Assembly (NCBI RefSeq): GCF_021026295.1
Contig: NZ_JAJNDA010000001.1
Location: 1-64,000 of the forward strand
DNA from: Actinomycetospora soli
Lineage (GTDB): Bacteria > Actinomycetota > Actinomycetes > Mycobacteriales > Pseudonocardiaceae
Direction: 5' to 3'
Length of the DNA: 64,000 bases
The notes beneath the pieces were generated by a model. That model was not told the origin of the DNA. It saw nothing but the letters and a program-made list of their open reading frames with translations, and did not search any database. A program made the position numbers and the translations under genes. Below are positions 8,069 to 16,713 of this stretch, one piece after another; the first letter of the stretch is position 1, and every line of letters begins with the position of its first letter.

Positions 8069-8712
8069 ACGGCGTCCGGGGCGCGGCCGTCCTGACGGCG
8101 GGTGTGCTCGGCCTGGCGGGCCTCGTGGTCGCGTCGACCTCGCCGCACCTGGCCGGGGCCGAGCCGGTGCTGGTGGTCTCGACGCTGACCGCGACCCTCG
8201 CGGTCGCGGGCCTCGCGGCCCAGCCGTGGCTGGCGCGCGGGCGGGTCGGGGCGCACGTCGCGGTGGGATCGGCCGTGCTGGTCCTCGTCGTGGTGCACGT
8301 CGCGGCGCTGCTCGTGCTCTCGCCCGACGACGCCCTGTTCGCGATGTCGCCGGACGGCCCGACGCGGGCCCGGATGGCGCTGATCTCGCTGGTGCTGCTC
8401 GTGGTGGTCGCGTGCCTCGGTGTGCTGCGTCGCCGACTGGGCTGGTCGGGGCCGACCTTCCGGCTCCTGCACGGCGGGTTCGCCCTGCTCGCGACGGTGC
8501 TCGGCGTGGGGCACGCCGTGCTCACCGACGGCGCGCTGGAGGCGTGGGGAACGGTCGTCCTCCTGGCCTCCGGCGTGCTGTCGGTGGCGGGCGGTGTGGT
8601 CGCGGTGCTCGGGCGGCGACCCGGCCGACGCCTCAGCCGGCGGCCGGCACCAGCGGCTCGGGCATCGGGAACAGGTCCAGCAGCCGCTCCACCGCCGCCC
8701 GGTCGCCGCTGA
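8065..8712 (+). CDS. Ferric-reductase-like / cytochrome b-type membrane protein
   Basis: 215 residues, GTG start overlapping the previous stop. Five or six hydrophobic helices. Histidines are spaced as expected for haem ligands in a four-helix bundle: GAHVAVGSAVLVLVVVHVAAL (two His 14 residues apart), then RLLHGGFALLATVLGVGHAV (two His 14 apart). This arrangement matches ferric reductase-like/cytochrome b membrane domains. The last ~40 residues are Arg/Pro/Ala-rich and antisense to the end of the HxlR gene (80-base overlap), so the true C-terminus may matter little. It is coupled to the intradiol-like gene. Confidence 0.65.
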   Translation: MNGVRGAAVLTAGVLGLAGLVVASTSPHLAGAEPVLVVSTLTATLAVAGLAAQPWLARGRVGAHVAVGSAVLVLVVVHVAALLVLSPDDALFAMSPDGPTRARMALISLVLLVVVACLGVLRRRLGWSGPTFRLLHGGFALLATVLGVGHAVLTDGALEAWGTVVLLASGVLSVAGGVVAVLGRRPGRRLSRRPAPAARASGTGPAAAPPPPGRR

Positions 8713-9298
8713 CCGTGAGCATCCCGTCGGACACCGCGGACGCGAGCGGGTGCCCCATGTAGAGCACCGCCGCCCAGGCCTCCGGCGCACCCGAGACGGT
8801 GGCGGCCGGCGCCGGGGCGTCCCCGCGGACGATCGTGAAGTCCCCGTCGTGCAGGGTCGCCACGAAGGGCTGGTCGGCGAAGACGAACTGCACGGTCTCC
8901 TCGACGCCCGCGGCCCGCTCCGGAGCGAACATCGTGCGCATCGACATGACGAGCGAGTCGACCCCGATGGACTCGGCCTGCGGCAGCGAGCGGGCCGCCC
9001 ACCGTCCGAGGGTCTGCAGCACCGGCTCGAGCTCGTAGCCCCAGTCGGTGAGCTCGTAGACGGCCGACGCCGCGGGCGGGGGCAGCCGCCGCCGACGCAG
9101 CACCCCGGCGTCCTCCAGCTCCCGCAGGCGCTGCGACAGGACGTTCGGGCTCGCGTGCGGCAGGCCGGTGCGCAGGTCGGTGAAGCGCTTGGGTCCGAGC
9201 ATCAGTTCCCGGACGACGAGCAGGGCCCAGCGTTCCCCGACGAGGTCGAGGGCGTGGGCGGCCGCGCAGCCGTCGAAGTAGTCGCGCCGTGGAGCCAT
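8633..9298 (-). CDS. HxlR-family winged-helix regulator with SCP2-like C-terminal domain
   Basis: 221 residues. The HxlR domain occupies residues ~5-100: CAAAHALDLVGERWALLVVR, then GPKRFTDLRTGLPHASPNVLSQRLRELEDAGV, the usual recognition helix and wing. The C-terminal half (EETVQFVFADQPF...VSGAPEAWAAVLYMG) looks like an SCP2 sterol-transfer-type sensor. The start is ATG 9298. The 21-base palindrome at 9326-9346 immediately upstream is a probable autoregulatory site. It overlaps the 3' end of the membrane haem-protein gene. Confidence 0.85.
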   Translation of the reverse strand: MAPRRDYFDGCAAAHALDLVGERWALLVVRELMLGPKRFTDLRTGLPHASPNVLSQRLRELEDAGVLRRRRLPPPAASAVYELTDWGYELEPVLQTLGRWAARSLPQAESIGVDSLVMSMRTMFAPERAAGVEETVQFVFADQPFVATLHDGDFTIVRGDAPAPAATVSGAPEAWAAVLYMGHPLASAVSDGMLTVSGDRAAVERLLDLFPMPEPLVPAAG

Positions 9299-9325
9299 GA
9301 CCGGACCGTACCGCGCAACCATCCG

Positions 9326-9346
9326 ACAGTCACTTTCTAGGACTGT
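9326..9346. promoter_or_regulatory. Probable HxlR operator
   Basis: ACAGTC-N9-GACTGT, a perfect 6-base inverted repeat, 28 bases upstream of the HxlR start codon. The spacer contains a TAG-AAAGT element on the minus strand that could be part of the promoter, so a bound dimer would block transcription of its own gene. Confidence 0.6.
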
Positions 9347-9357
9347 GAGTCGCCACA

Positions 9358-10008
9358 TCAGGACGTGACGACGCCGTGCTCCCACGCCCAGGCGATCAGC
9401 CGCGGCCGGTCGGGCATCCCGAGCTTGTCGAGGATCCGCCCGAGGTGCGTCTTCACCGTCGTCTCCCCCAGGTGCAGCCGCGCCGCGACCTCGGCGTTGG
9501 CGAGCCCGCGGGCCACGAGGGCGAGCACCTCGGACTCCCGCGGCGTCAGCGCGTCGAGCACCGCCGGGCGGGTCGGCGCGGCGGCGGTGCGACCGTAGGC
9601 CGCGACGACGCCCGGGACCACGTCGGGGTCGAGCGCACCCCGTCCCGCCGCGACCCGGCGCACCGCCTCGAGCAGCTCCTCGGGCGGGGCCGTCTTGAGC
9701 AGGAACCCGGCCACCCCGGCCCGCAGCGCGGCGTCGACGGTGGCGTGGTCGTCGAAGGTCGTGAGCACGAGGACCCGCGCCCGGCTGCCGGCCGCGGCGA
9801 GGGCCCGGGTGGCCGCGATCCCGTCGAGCCCCGGCATCCGGACGTCCATCACGACGACGTCGGCCCCGGTCCGGCGCGCGGCCTCCACCGCCGCCCGGCC
9901 GTCGGCGGCCTCCGCGAGCACGGCGAGGTCGTCCTCGCCGTCGAGCAGCATCCGCAGGCCCATCCGCACGAGCGCCTCGTCGTCGGCGACCACCACCCCG
10001 GTCGTCAC
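9358..10008 (-). CDS. NarL/LuxR-type response regulator
   Basis: 216 residues from GTG 10008. Receiver domain at residues ~1-120, with the DDE acidic pocket near the start, the phosphorylated Asp in VVMDVRMPGLDG and the conserved Thr/Lys in LTTFDD and FLLKTAPPEEL. A LuxR-type HTH is at ~145-205 (LTPRESEVLALVARGLANAE... TVKTHLGRILDKLG). It is the partner of the sensor kinase encoded just before it; the kinase stop and this GTG overlap (GTGA). No clue to the target genes is visible. Confidence 0.92.
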   Translation of the reverse strand: MTTGVVVADDEALVRMGLRMLLDGEDDLAVLAEAADGRAAVEAARRTGADVVVMDVRMPGLDGIAATRALAAAGSRARVLVLTTFDDHATVDAALRAGVAGFLLKTAPPEELLEAVRRVAAGRGALDPDVVPGVVAAYGRTAAAPTRPAVLDALTPRESEVLALVARGLANAEVAARLHLGETTVKTHLGRILDKLGMPDRPRLIAWAWEHGVVTS

Positions 10009-11192
10009 CGCACCACCGCCGGTTCCGGCGCCGCCAGGACCGGGAGGACCACCCGGACCCGGAACCCGCCGTCGGGACGGGGACCGGCCTCCAGCGTGCC
10101 GCCGGCGAGCAGGGCCCGTTCGCGCAGGTTGAGCAGCCCGTGTCCGGGGTCGCCGCCGCCCGGCCCCGGCGGCCCGGCGCCCTCGTCGAGGACCTCGACG
10201 CTCACCCGCGGGCCCTCCCAGCGCACGACCACCTCGGCGCGGTCGGTGCCCGCGTGGCGGAGCACGTTGGTGAGCGCCTCGGCGACGATCCGGTGGGCGG
10301 AGGTGTCGGTGGCGGGGGCCAGCCGGCCCGGCTCGCCGTGCACCGCGACGGTGACCGCGAGCCCGGCACCCGCGAGCCGTCCGACCAGGTCGTCGAGCTG
10401 GTGCAGCGACGGGGCGGGCGTCAGCGGCCCGTCGTCGGGATCGTCGGCGCCGGCGTCGTCGGCCGAGCGCAGCACCCCCACCACGCGGCGCAGCTCGTCG
10501 ACGGAGCGCCGCCCGAGGTCCTCGACCGAGCGCAGCGCCGCGACCTCCGCGTCCGCGTCGTCGCGGCGCTCGAGGCGCCGCCGGACGACGCCGGCCTGCA
10601 GCGTCATCACCGACACCGAGTGCGCCACCGCGTCGTGCAGCTCGCGCGAGATCCGGGCCCGCTCCTCGACGAGAGCCAGCCGGGTGGTCCGCTCGCGCTC
10701 GTCGGCGAGCTCGTCGGCGAGGCGGGCGAGCTCGCTGCTGCGGGTGCGCTCGCGGCGCAGCAGCCAGCCCAGCGTCCATGCGCCGCCCATCGTGGCGCCG
10801 AAGAAGACGAGCTCGAACCAGGGTGCGCCGTGCAGCATCGACCCGGCCGCCCCACCGACCGCGACCAGCGCGGCCCCGGGGGCACTCGCGCGCAGGGGTA
10901 GCCGGCGGGCGCCGGAGGCGACGAGGACCAGCATCGTGATCAGCGCGATCCCGCCCACGCCCGGGCTCGCCGGCGCGGCGAGCGCCTGGAGCGGGAACGT
11001 CGCGGCCGCGGCCACCAGGCCCGCCCAGGGCAGCAGCGGCGCGAGCAGGGCGCCGAGGGCGAGGGCCAGGGTCGGGACGAGGTACAGGGCCGCGTCGGTG
11101 TCCCGGTAGACGGTGGCCTCCGCCGCCGACCCGAGCGCGACCGCGGCCCCGGCGAGGACGCCGGCACCGAGCCGGAGCCACACCGGGTGCAT
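10005..11192 (-). CDS. Sensor histidine kinase (HisKA_3 type)
   Basis: 395 residues. An N-terminal membrane region with five or six hydrophobic segments (residues ~5-165) is followed by a coiled coil (LARLADELADERERTTRLAL), the HisKA_3 dimerisation box RISRELHDAVAHSVSVM with the phospho-acceptor His, and the HATPase domain with N-box ALTNVLRHAG and G-box GHGLLNLRERA. It autophosphorylates and passes phosphate to the overlapping response regulator. Start at ATG 11192 (MHPVWLRL); upstream codons lack membrane-protein character. There are no large extracellular loops, so it probably senses through its membrane segments. Confidence 0.92.
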   Translation of the reverse strand: MHPVWLRLGAGVLAGAAVALGSAAEATVYRDTDAALYLVPTLALALGALLAPLLPWAGLVAAAATFPLQALAAPASPGVGGIALITMLVLVASGARRLPLRASAPGAALVAVGGAAGSMLHGAPWFELVFFGATMGGAWTLGWLLRRERTRSSELARLADELADERERTTRLALVEERARISRELHDAVAHSVSVMTLQAGVVRRRLERRDDADAEVAALRSVEDLGRRSVDELRRVVGVLRSADDAGADDPDDGPLTPAPSLHQLDDLVGRLAGAGLAVTVAVHGEPGRLAPATDTSAHRIVAEALTNVLRHAGTDRAEVVVRWEGPRVSVEVLDEGAGPPGPGGGDPGHGLLNLRERALLAGGTLEAGPRPDGGFRVRVVLPVLAAPEPAVVR

Positions 11193-11268
11193 GCGGCGCA
11201 GGCTAGGCCGTGCCGGGCCCGCCGGGGTCCTCCTCCGGGAGGACCCGGGGTGGCCTTCGAGGCGACAC

Positions 11269-11283
11269 GTTCGGTCCGCGAAC
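11269..11283. promoter_or_regulatory. Inverted repeat in divergent promoter region
   Basis: GTTCG-GTCCG-CGAAC, a perfect 5-base inverted repeat, in the 168-base interval between the divergent kinase gene and the membrane protein gene at 11361. It may bind the response regulator or another dimeric factor; this is inference from position. Confidence 0.3.
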
Positions 11284-11360
11284 ACGATCCGTGACATTAC
11301 GCCGCGACCTACGGTTCTCCCATCGCTCGAACAGCGCAGCGATCGTCACGAGGAGAAGCC

Positions 11361-12047
11361 ATGACCACGCTGGACGCCCCCACCACCTCGCTCGCCGCCA
11401 CCCCGGCCGACCCCATCCGCCGGAATCTCCTGACCAGTGCCGGGGGCATCGCGCTCCTCGCGTCCCCGCTGCTGCTCACGGGCGGCATGCTCACCATCCC
11501 GCCCGGCGAGGACGGCACCACCGCCGGCTACGTCGCCTCGCTGGCCGCCACGCCGTGGCTGACGGCGCTGTCCGCCGGACTGCTGCACTACTCCTGGGTG
11601 CTCTTCGCGCTCGGCGTGCTCGCCGTGCCGGCCCTGGTGCGGGGCGGGCGGGGACGGAGCGTGGTCGGCGCGGTCGCCGTCCTGTCGTCGTTCTGCGCGA
11701 TCCAACTCTCGGGCCTGCTGGCGGGCGACTGGTACGCGATGGCGATCGGGCGCTCGGTGCCCCGGGACCAGGCGGCCACGATCTTCGAGGCGGCCGGGTC
11801 CGACCTCTGGATGACGACGTGGCTGTGGTCGGGGAAGCTCGTCGGCTTCCTCGGGGTCGCGCTCCTGGCCGGCGCCCTCGCCCACGCCCGCGCCACGAGC
11901 TGGTGGCTGCTCGCCCTGCCGGTGCTCGGGACCGCCGCGATGGTGGTGCTGCCCGGCCTGCTCGGGACGCCCGGCGTCGCGCTCGGGACCCTGATCTCGT
12001 TCGTCCCGCTGCTGGTGATCGGCGCGCGGCTGGTGCGGCGGCGCTGA
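11361..12047 (+). CDS. Integral membrane protein of unknown function
   Basis: 228 residues preceded by a good ribosome site (GAGGAG, 6 bases before ATG). Six hydrophobic segments are visible, for example GGIALLASPLLLTGGMLTI, SAGLLHYSWVLFALGVLAVP, VVGAVAVLSSFCAIQLSGLL and LVGFLGVALLAGALA, with a GDWYAMAIGRSVP loop between helices. The layout resembles small DUF4386-like membrane proteins, but I do not assign a family. It is divergent from the two-component kinase, which might regulate it. Its 3' end is followed by a strong hairpin. Confidence 0.75.
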   Translation: MTTLDAPTTSLAATPADPIRRNLLTSAGGIALLASPLLLTGGMLTIPPGEDGTTAGYVASLAATPWLTALSAGLLHYSWVLFALGVLAVPALVRGGRGRSVVGAVAVLSSFCAIQLSGLLAGDWYAMAIGRSVPRDQAATIFEAAGSDLWMTTWLWSGKLVGFLGVALLAGALAHARATSWWLLALPVLGTAAMVVLPGLLGTPGVALGTLISFVPLLVIGARLVRRR

Positions 12048-12067
12048 CCGCCCCCGGCAGGCACGGA

Positions 12068-12105
12068 CGGGCCGTTCGTCACGATCTCCCGTGACGGACG
12101 GCCCG
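12068..12105. terminator. Bidirectional hairpin terminator
   Basis: A 16-base stem (12068-12083 with 12090-12105, one mismatch) around a 6-base loop, lying exactly between the convergent genes ending at 12047 and 12117. There is no T-tract, but the stem is long and GC-rich, as usual for actinobacterial terminators. Confidence 0.7.
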
Positions 12106-12116
12106 GTCGCGGCGTC

Positions 12117-12518
12117 TCAGGTGCCCGGCGCGATGAAGAACTCGAGCGCGATGCCGTCGGGGTCACGGAACGAGATGCCCGAGCCGTACCCGGCCTTCTT
12201 GATCCCGCCGTGGGCGATGCCCAGCTCGTCGAGCTTCTTCCCCCACTGCTCCAGTGACGCCGAGTCCGGCAGTGCGAAGCCGATGTGGTCGAGGCCCGTG
12301 CGGCGCTCGTCGAACGCGTCCTTGGACTCCCGGCCGTGGTGGGTGTGCAGACCGAGCAGCATCCCGCCATCGAGGGCGAAGACCGTGTGGTGGAACTCGC
12401 CGCCCTCCTCGTCCTCGTCCAGGACGGGGTCGGCGCCCAAGAGCTTCGAGTACCAGTCGGTCGAGCGCTGCAGGTCCGACACCGTGATGGCGACGTGCTG
12501 CAGACCGGGGAACGACAT
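12117..12518 (-). CDS. VOC/glyoxalase family protein
   Basis: 133 residues, a single vicinal-oxygen-chelate unit with the two beta-alpha-beta-beta-beta modules: LQHVAITVSDLQRSTDWYSKLLG at the start and LDHIGFALPDSASLEQWGKKL in the second half, ending FRDPDGIALEFFI. His in LQHV and Glu in LEFF occupy the usual metal-ligand places, with HTVFALDG and H-I-G-F in between. Likely a small dioxygenase- or lyase-like enzyme; the substrate is not identifiable. ATG 12518. It is 43 bases downstream of an enoyl-CoA hydratase gene on the same strand and may be co-transcribed. Confidence 0.85.
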   Translation of the reverse strand: MSFPGLQHVAITVSDLQRSTDWYSKLLGADPVLDEDEEGGEFHHTVFALDGGMLLGLHTHHGRESKDAFDERRTGLDHIGFALPDSASLEQWGKKLDELGIAHGGIKKAGYGSGISFRDPDGIALEFFIAPGT

Positions 12519-12561
12519 GAGGGCAGGCTCCTTTGCCTCGATCGTGCGTCGACGGACCCGA

Positions 12562-13356
12562 CTAGCGGTGCTGCCAGACGGGCCGGCGCTTCTGCAGGAA
12601 GGCCGACATGCCCTCCTGCGCATCACAGGTCATGGCGTTGGTGGCCATGACCTCGCTCATCTCGGCGTACGCCTCCTCCTCGGAGAGGTCGATCTGCCGG
12701 TAGAACGCCTCCTTGCCGATCCGCAGCGTCACGCCGCTGGCGTCGGCGACCTGCCCCGCGAGCTCGGCCACCCGGGCCTCGAGCGCGTCGGCCGGGACGG
12801 CCTCGTTGACCAGGCCCCACTCGACGGCGGTCGCGGCGTCGATCGTCTGCCCGGTCAGCAGCAGCTGCATCGCGCGCTTGCGACCGATCGCGCGGCTGAC
12901 CGCGACCATCGGGGTCGAGCAGAACAACCCGATCTTCACGCCCGGCGTCCCGAACACGGCGTGGTCGGCGGCCACGGCGAGGTCGGCGGTGGCCACGAGC
13001 TGGCACCCGGCCGCGACCGCCATGCCCTGGACGGCGGCGATGACCGGCTGGGGGACGTCGTGCACCGCCGTCATCATCTCGGTGCACACCGCGAACACCT
13101 CGCGCTCCTCGGCGAGCGTGCGGTCGACCATCTCGGAGAGGTCGTGGCCGGCGGAGAAGGCGGGGCCCTCGGCGGCGATCACGATGACCCGCACGCCCTC
13201 GGTGGCCGACACCTCCCGCAGACCCGCGGTCACGGCGCGCATCGTCGCGACCGAGAGGGGGTTGCGGCGGCGGGCGGCGGTGAGGACGACCCGCGCGGTC
13301 GCCCCGTCCACCTCCACGCGCACGGTGTCCTGCTCCTGCGTCACCGGGGCGGCCAT
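12562..13356 (-). CDS. Enoyl-CoA hydratase (ECHDC3-like)
   Basis: 264 residues, crotonase fold. Oxyanion segment AFSAGHDLSEM, then GMAVAAGCQLVATADLAVA and FGTPGVKIGLFCSTP; the GLFCSTP phrase is characteristic of the ECHDC3-like subgroup. The C-terminus (EGMSAFLQKRRPVWQHR) is typical of actinobacterial hydratases. Its role in beta-oxidation is inferred from family only. The upstream intergenic region (13357-13479) contains a G/C palindrome, GGCCGGGGCCCGGCC, that could end transcription of the DUF4383-like gene before it. Confidence 0.87.
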   Translation of the reverse strand: MAAPVTQEQDTVRVEVDGATARVVLTAARRRNPLSVATMRAVTAGLREVSATEGVRVIVIAAEGPAFSAGHDLSEMVDRTLAEEREVFAVCTEMMTAVHDVPQPVIAAVQGMAVAAGCQLVATADLAVAADHAVFGTPGVKIGLFCSTPMVAVSRAIGRKRAMQLLLTGQTIDAATAVEWGLVNEAVPADALEARVAELAGQVADASGVTLRIGKEAFYRQIDLSEEEAYAEMSEVMATNAMTCDAQEGMSAFLQKRRPVWQHR

Positions 13357-13479
13357 GGCTCATGGTCTATCAGCCATGCGTTCCCGACGACAGGTCGGCG
13401 CGGGCCGGGGCCCGGCCGCGGCCCGGACGCGGCCCGTTCCGAGAGGGCGCCCCCCTCCGTCCGGGCGGGGCGGTGCGTC

Positions 13480-14169
13480 TCAGGCCATGGCGGACCCGCG
13501 CTCGTGGCCCTCCTCGGTGGCCATCCAGCGCTCGCGGCGGTCCTCGTGGGTGCGCAGGGCGTCGATCTCGGCGAGGCGCCGGCGCTGGTCGGCGCTGGCG
13601 GTCCCGCTCACCGCGGCCCGCGAGGCCTCGGCCATCTCCCGGTCGGCCCGCATCTCGGCCCGGGTGTGCGGGCGCGAGGGCAGCGTGGCCTCGGGGTCGG
13701 CCGAGCGCTCACCGTCCTCGTCGCCGGAGGCACGGTAGGGGTTGTCGGCAGGGAGCTTCGCGCTGACGCGGCCGTAGCTGCCGAGGATGAGCAGGACCAG
13801 ACCGGCGCCGATCGAGAAGAAGACGTTCGGCAGCCGGAAGGCCAGCAGGTTGTACGGCGTGGCCATCACCGCGAGGTTGGCGAACGCGGAGACGAGGAAC
13901 AGCGTGCCCACCACGATCATCACGGTCGAGGACAGCCGTCCCCCGCGGAACGCGGCCGCCACCAGCACGAGCGCCGTGACGATGGAGATCGTCGAGAGCA
14001 GACCGTTGGAGGACAGCCCGAGGACCGGAGTGCCGCTGGTGTCGAAGAACCCGAGGCCGCCGACGAAGCCGAGGACCCCGAAGGTGGCGATGACGAGCGC
14101 GACGATCACGGCGCCGACCCGGTGGACGACGACGACCTTGTGGTCGGCGGTGAGGCTGGGGGTGTTCAT
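13480..14169 (-). CDS. DUF4383-like membrane protein
   Basis: 229 residues. Four hydrophobic segments in the first ~140 residues ([73 protein letters not shown]), with HRVGAV and the TPYNLLAF phrase seen in DUF4383 proteins, followed by a charged cytoplasmic tail of ~90 residues rich in Arg/Glu. Function unknown. It is divergent from the acetaldehyde dehydrogenase operon at 14322, sharing a 152-base region in which I see no clear repeat. Confidence 0.75.
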   Translation of the reverse strand: MNTPSLTADHKVVVVHRVGAVIVALVIATFGVLGFVGGLGFFDTSGTPVLGLSSNGLLSTISIVTALVLVAAAFRGGRLSSTVMIVVGTLFLVSAFANLAVMATPYNLLAFRLPNVFFSIGAGLVLLILGSYGRVSAKLPADNPYRASGDEDGERSADPEATLPSRPHTRAEMRADREMAEASRAAVSGTASADQRRRLAEIDALRTHEDRRERWMATEEGHERGSAMA

Positions 14170-14321
14170 GGGGGCTCCCGGAAGCCGAGATCGTGGCGGG
14201 CCAGTACCCGGGGGTTACCGCCCCGCGTGATGTCAACCACGCCCGGACCGGACGATCCGGGCTTTGCCGTCTCGCGAACGCAGCCGTTCCCGGCGGGCCC
14301 GCCGCGTGCCACGGTCGGCGC

Positions 14322-15239
14322 ATGAGCGACAAGGTCCCCGCGGCCATCGTCGGCCCGGGCAACATCGGCACCGACCTGCTGGCGAAGCTGGCCCGCACGT
14401 CGTCGATCGAGGTGACCGCGATGGTCGGCGTCGTCGAGTCCCCGGGGCTCGACCGCGCCCGGGCGGCGGGCATCCCGGCGTCGGCCGAGGGGGTCGACTG
14501 GCTGCTCGCGCAGGACCCGCTCCCCCGCATCGTCTTCGAGGCCACCTCGGCGCGGGCGCACGCGGCGAACGCCCCGCGCTACGAGGCGGCGGGCATCCGC
14601 GCGGTGGACCTGACGCCCGCGCACCTCGGGCCGATGGTGTGCCCGGCGGTGAACATGCCGGACCACCTCGACGCGGCGAACGTCAACATGATCACCTGCG
14701 GCGGCCAGGCGACGATCCCGGTGGTGGCCGCGGTGTCGCAGGTGGTCGACGTCCCCTACGCCGAGATCGTCGCGTCGGCGGCGTCCCGCTCGGCCGGACC
14801 CGGCACGCGGGCCAACATCGACGAGTTCACCCAGACCACCGCCCGCGCCGTCGAGGAGGTCGGGGGCGCCGCCCGGGGCAAGGCGATCATCATCCTCAAC
14901 CCCGTCGAGCCGCCGATGATCATGCGCGACACCGTCTACTGCGCGATCCCCGGCGAGGTCTACGACGACGCGACGACCACCGCGATCGCCGGCTCGATCC
15001 AGGCCATGGTGGCGCGGGTCCAGGAGTACGTGCCCGGCTACACGCTGCGCGCCGACCCGCAGTTCGACCCGCCACGACCCGAATGGGGCGGGCGGGGCCG
15101 CGTCGCGAGCTTCCTCGAGGTCCGCGGCGCGGGCGACTTCCTCCCCGAGTACGCCGGCAACCTCGACATCATGACGGCGGCCGCGACGCGCGTCGGTGAG
15201 CTGCTCGCGGCCGAGCTGGGCGCGGGGGTGGCGGCATGA
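14322..15239 (+). CDS. Acetaldehyde dehydrogenase (acylating), meta-cleavage pathway
   Basis: 305 residues. Converts acetaldehyde (or propanal) plus CoA and NAD+ to the acyl-CoA; it is the last step of the catechol meta-cleavage route and belongs to the DmpF/BphJ/HsaG family. The Rossmann motif GPGNIG is at residues 11-16 and the catalytic cysteine is C126 in MITCGGQAT; the later INEFTQT-like region appears as NIDEFTQTT. Full family length. ATG 14322 is followed by [13 protein letters not shown]. The stop overlaps the aldolase start (ATGA), matching the known channelled aldolase-dehydrogenase complex. Confidence 0.95.
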   Translation: MSDKVPAAIVGPGNIGTDLLAKLARTSSIEVTAMVGVVESPGLDRARAAGIPASAEGVDWLLAQDPLPRIVFEATSARAHAANAPRYEAAGIRAVDLTPAHLGPMVCPAVNMPDHLDAANVNMITCGGQATIPVVAAVSQVVDVPYAEIVASAASRSAGPGTRANIDEFTQTTARAVEEVGGAARGKAIIILNPVEPPMIMRDTVYCAIPGEVYDDATTTAIAGSIQAMVARVQEYVPGYTLRADPQFDPPRPEWGGRGRVASFLEVRGAGDFLPEYAGNLDIMTAAATRVGELLAAELGAGVAA

Positions 15240-16270
15240 GCCGGCCCGGGATCCGCCACGACGTGCGGATCACTGACACCACGCTGCGCGACGGCTCCCA
15301 CGCCCAGGCCCACCAGTTCACCGAGCAGCAGGTCCGCGACACCGTGCGGGCGCTCGACCGGGCGGGCGTCGAGGTCATCGAGGTGACCCACGGCGACGGC
15401 CTCGGCGGCTCGAGCTTCAACTACGGGTTCTCCCACACCGACGAGCTGCGCCTGATCGCCGCCGCCCGCGAGGAGGCGCGGAACGCCCGGATCGCCGTGC
15501 TGCTCGTGCCCGGGATCGGCACCGTCGACGACCTGCGCCGTGCCCACGACGCGGGCGCCGAGGTGGTGCGGGTGGCCACCCACTGCACCGAGGCCGACGT
15601 CAGCCCCCAGCACTTCGGCGTGGCCCGGGACCTGGGCATGGAGACCGTCGGGTTCCTCATGATGGCCCACCGCACCTCGCCGGAGGACCTCGCGAAGCAG
15701 GCCCGGATCATGGTCGACGCCGGGTGCCAGTGCCCGTACGTCACCGACTCCGCAGGCGCCCTGCTCATGCACGAGGCCCGCGCCCGGTTCGAGGCGCTCG
15801 TGGCCGAGGTCGGCGACGAGGCCTGGGTCGGGTACCACGGGCACCAGAACCTCTCCTTCGGCGTCGCGAACTCCGTGATCGCCGCCGAGGTCGGCGTGAA
15901 GGAGATCGACGGGTCGCTCTGCGCGCTGGGCGCCGGGTCGGGCAACTCCCCCACCGAGGTCCTCGCGGCGGTGTTCGACCGGCTGGGGATCAGCACCGGG
16001 CTCGACGTCATGGCCCTGCTCGACGCCGCCGAGGACGTCGTCCGCCCGTACCTGCACCGCTGGCCCAAGATGGACCGCAACGCGATCGTCCAGGGCTGGG
16101 CCGGCGTGTACTCCAGCTTCCTGCTCCACGCCGAGCACGCGGCCGAGCGCTACAAGGTGCCCACGCACGAGATCCTCCGCCGCTGCGGCGAGCTCGGCCT
16201 CGTCGGCGGCCAGGAGGACATGATCATCGACGTGGCGCTCGAGCTGGCCCGGGCCCGCGAGGAGGGCTGA
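15236..16270 (+). CDS. 4-hydroxy-2-oxovalerate aldolase
   Basis: 344 residues, HMGL-like TIM barrel of the DmpG/BphI/HsaF family. It splits 4-hydroxy-2-oxoacids into pyruvate and an aldehyde that is channelled to the acylating dehydrogenase. Metal and catalytic residues are visible: R18 and D19 in TTLRDGSH, H22, and H201/H203 in GYHGHQN. The C-terminal DmpG communication domain is present ([19 protein letters not shown]), so the protein is complete. Its ATG overlaps the stop of the dehydrogenase, and its own stop overlaps the tautomerase start. Confidence 0.96.
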   Translation: MSRPGIRHDVRITDTTLRDGSHAQAHQFTEQQVRDTVRALDRAGVEVIEVTHGDGLGGSSFNYGFSHTDELRLIAAAREEARNARIAVLLVPGIGTVDDLRRAHDAGAEVVRVATHCTEADVSPQHFGVARDLGMETVGFLMMAHRTSPEDLAKQARIMVDAGCQCPYVTDSAGALLMHEARARFEALVAEVGDEAWVGYHGHQNLSFGVANSVIAAEVGVKEIDGSLCALGAGSGNSPTEVLAAVFDRLGISTGLDVMALLDAAEDVVRPYLHRWPKMDRNAIVQGWAGVYSSFLLHAEHAAERYKVPTHEILRRCGELGLVGGQEDMIIDVALELARAREEG

Positions 16271-16686
16271 TGCCCGTCGTCGAGATCCACCTGGTCGAGG
16301 GCGCCCACGACGACGCCCGCCTCGAGGACCTGCTCCGGCGCGTCAGCGAGCGCTACGCGGCCGTGCTGGAGTCCCCGGTCGACCGCGTGCGGGCCTTCGT
16401 GACGATGCACGCGCCGCACCACTGGATGACCGGCGGCGTGACCGCGGCGGTCGACGGCGACCCCGCGCCGTACTTCGCGGCGGCGGTGCTCGAGGGGCGC
16501 CCGGTCGAGCAGCGGCACCGGCTGCTCGCCGAGCTGACCGACGTGCTGTGCGACGTCCTCGGCGTCACCCGGTCCCGGGTGCGCGGCCGGGTCGTCCAGG
16601 TGCCGCCCGACGACTGGGCGATCGGCGGCGTCCCCGCCGCGACCCGTCGTCGGGACGAGATCGTGGCGCGCTCCTCGCGGCTGTAG
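16270..16686 (+). CDS. Double-length tautomerase-superfamily protein
   Basis: 138 residues starting [11 protein letters not shown], giving the N-terminal proline required for tautomerase catalysis once Met is removed. It looks like two 4-oxalocrotonate-tautomerase-like halves: residues 1-57 end in HHWMTGG and residues ~68-122 end in DDWAIGG, each with a central helix (LEDLLRRVSERYAAVLE; HRLLAELTDVLCDVLG). The second half lacks an N-terminal proline of its own. It is translationally coupled to the aldolase (ATGA), so a role in 2-hydroxymuconate/2-hydroxydienoate isomerisation is likely. A separate 67-residue tautomerase is encoded at 32819. Confidence 0.78.
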   Translation: MPVVEIHLVEGAHDDARLEDLLRRVSERYAAVLESPVDRVRAFVTMHAPHHWMTGGVTAAVDGDPAPYFAAAVLEGRPVEQRHRLLAELTDVLCDVLGVTRSRVRGRVVQVPPDDWAIGGVPAATRRRDEIVARSSRL

Positions 16687-16713
16687 GTGCGGCTGTCGGC
16701 GCGGCTGTCGGGG

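Noticed and set aside
8713-9280. Plus-strand open frame continuing through the HxlR gene
   Set aside because: The HxlR motifs on the minus strand are strong, and the plus-strand translation is Arg/Gly-rich without any recognisable feature.
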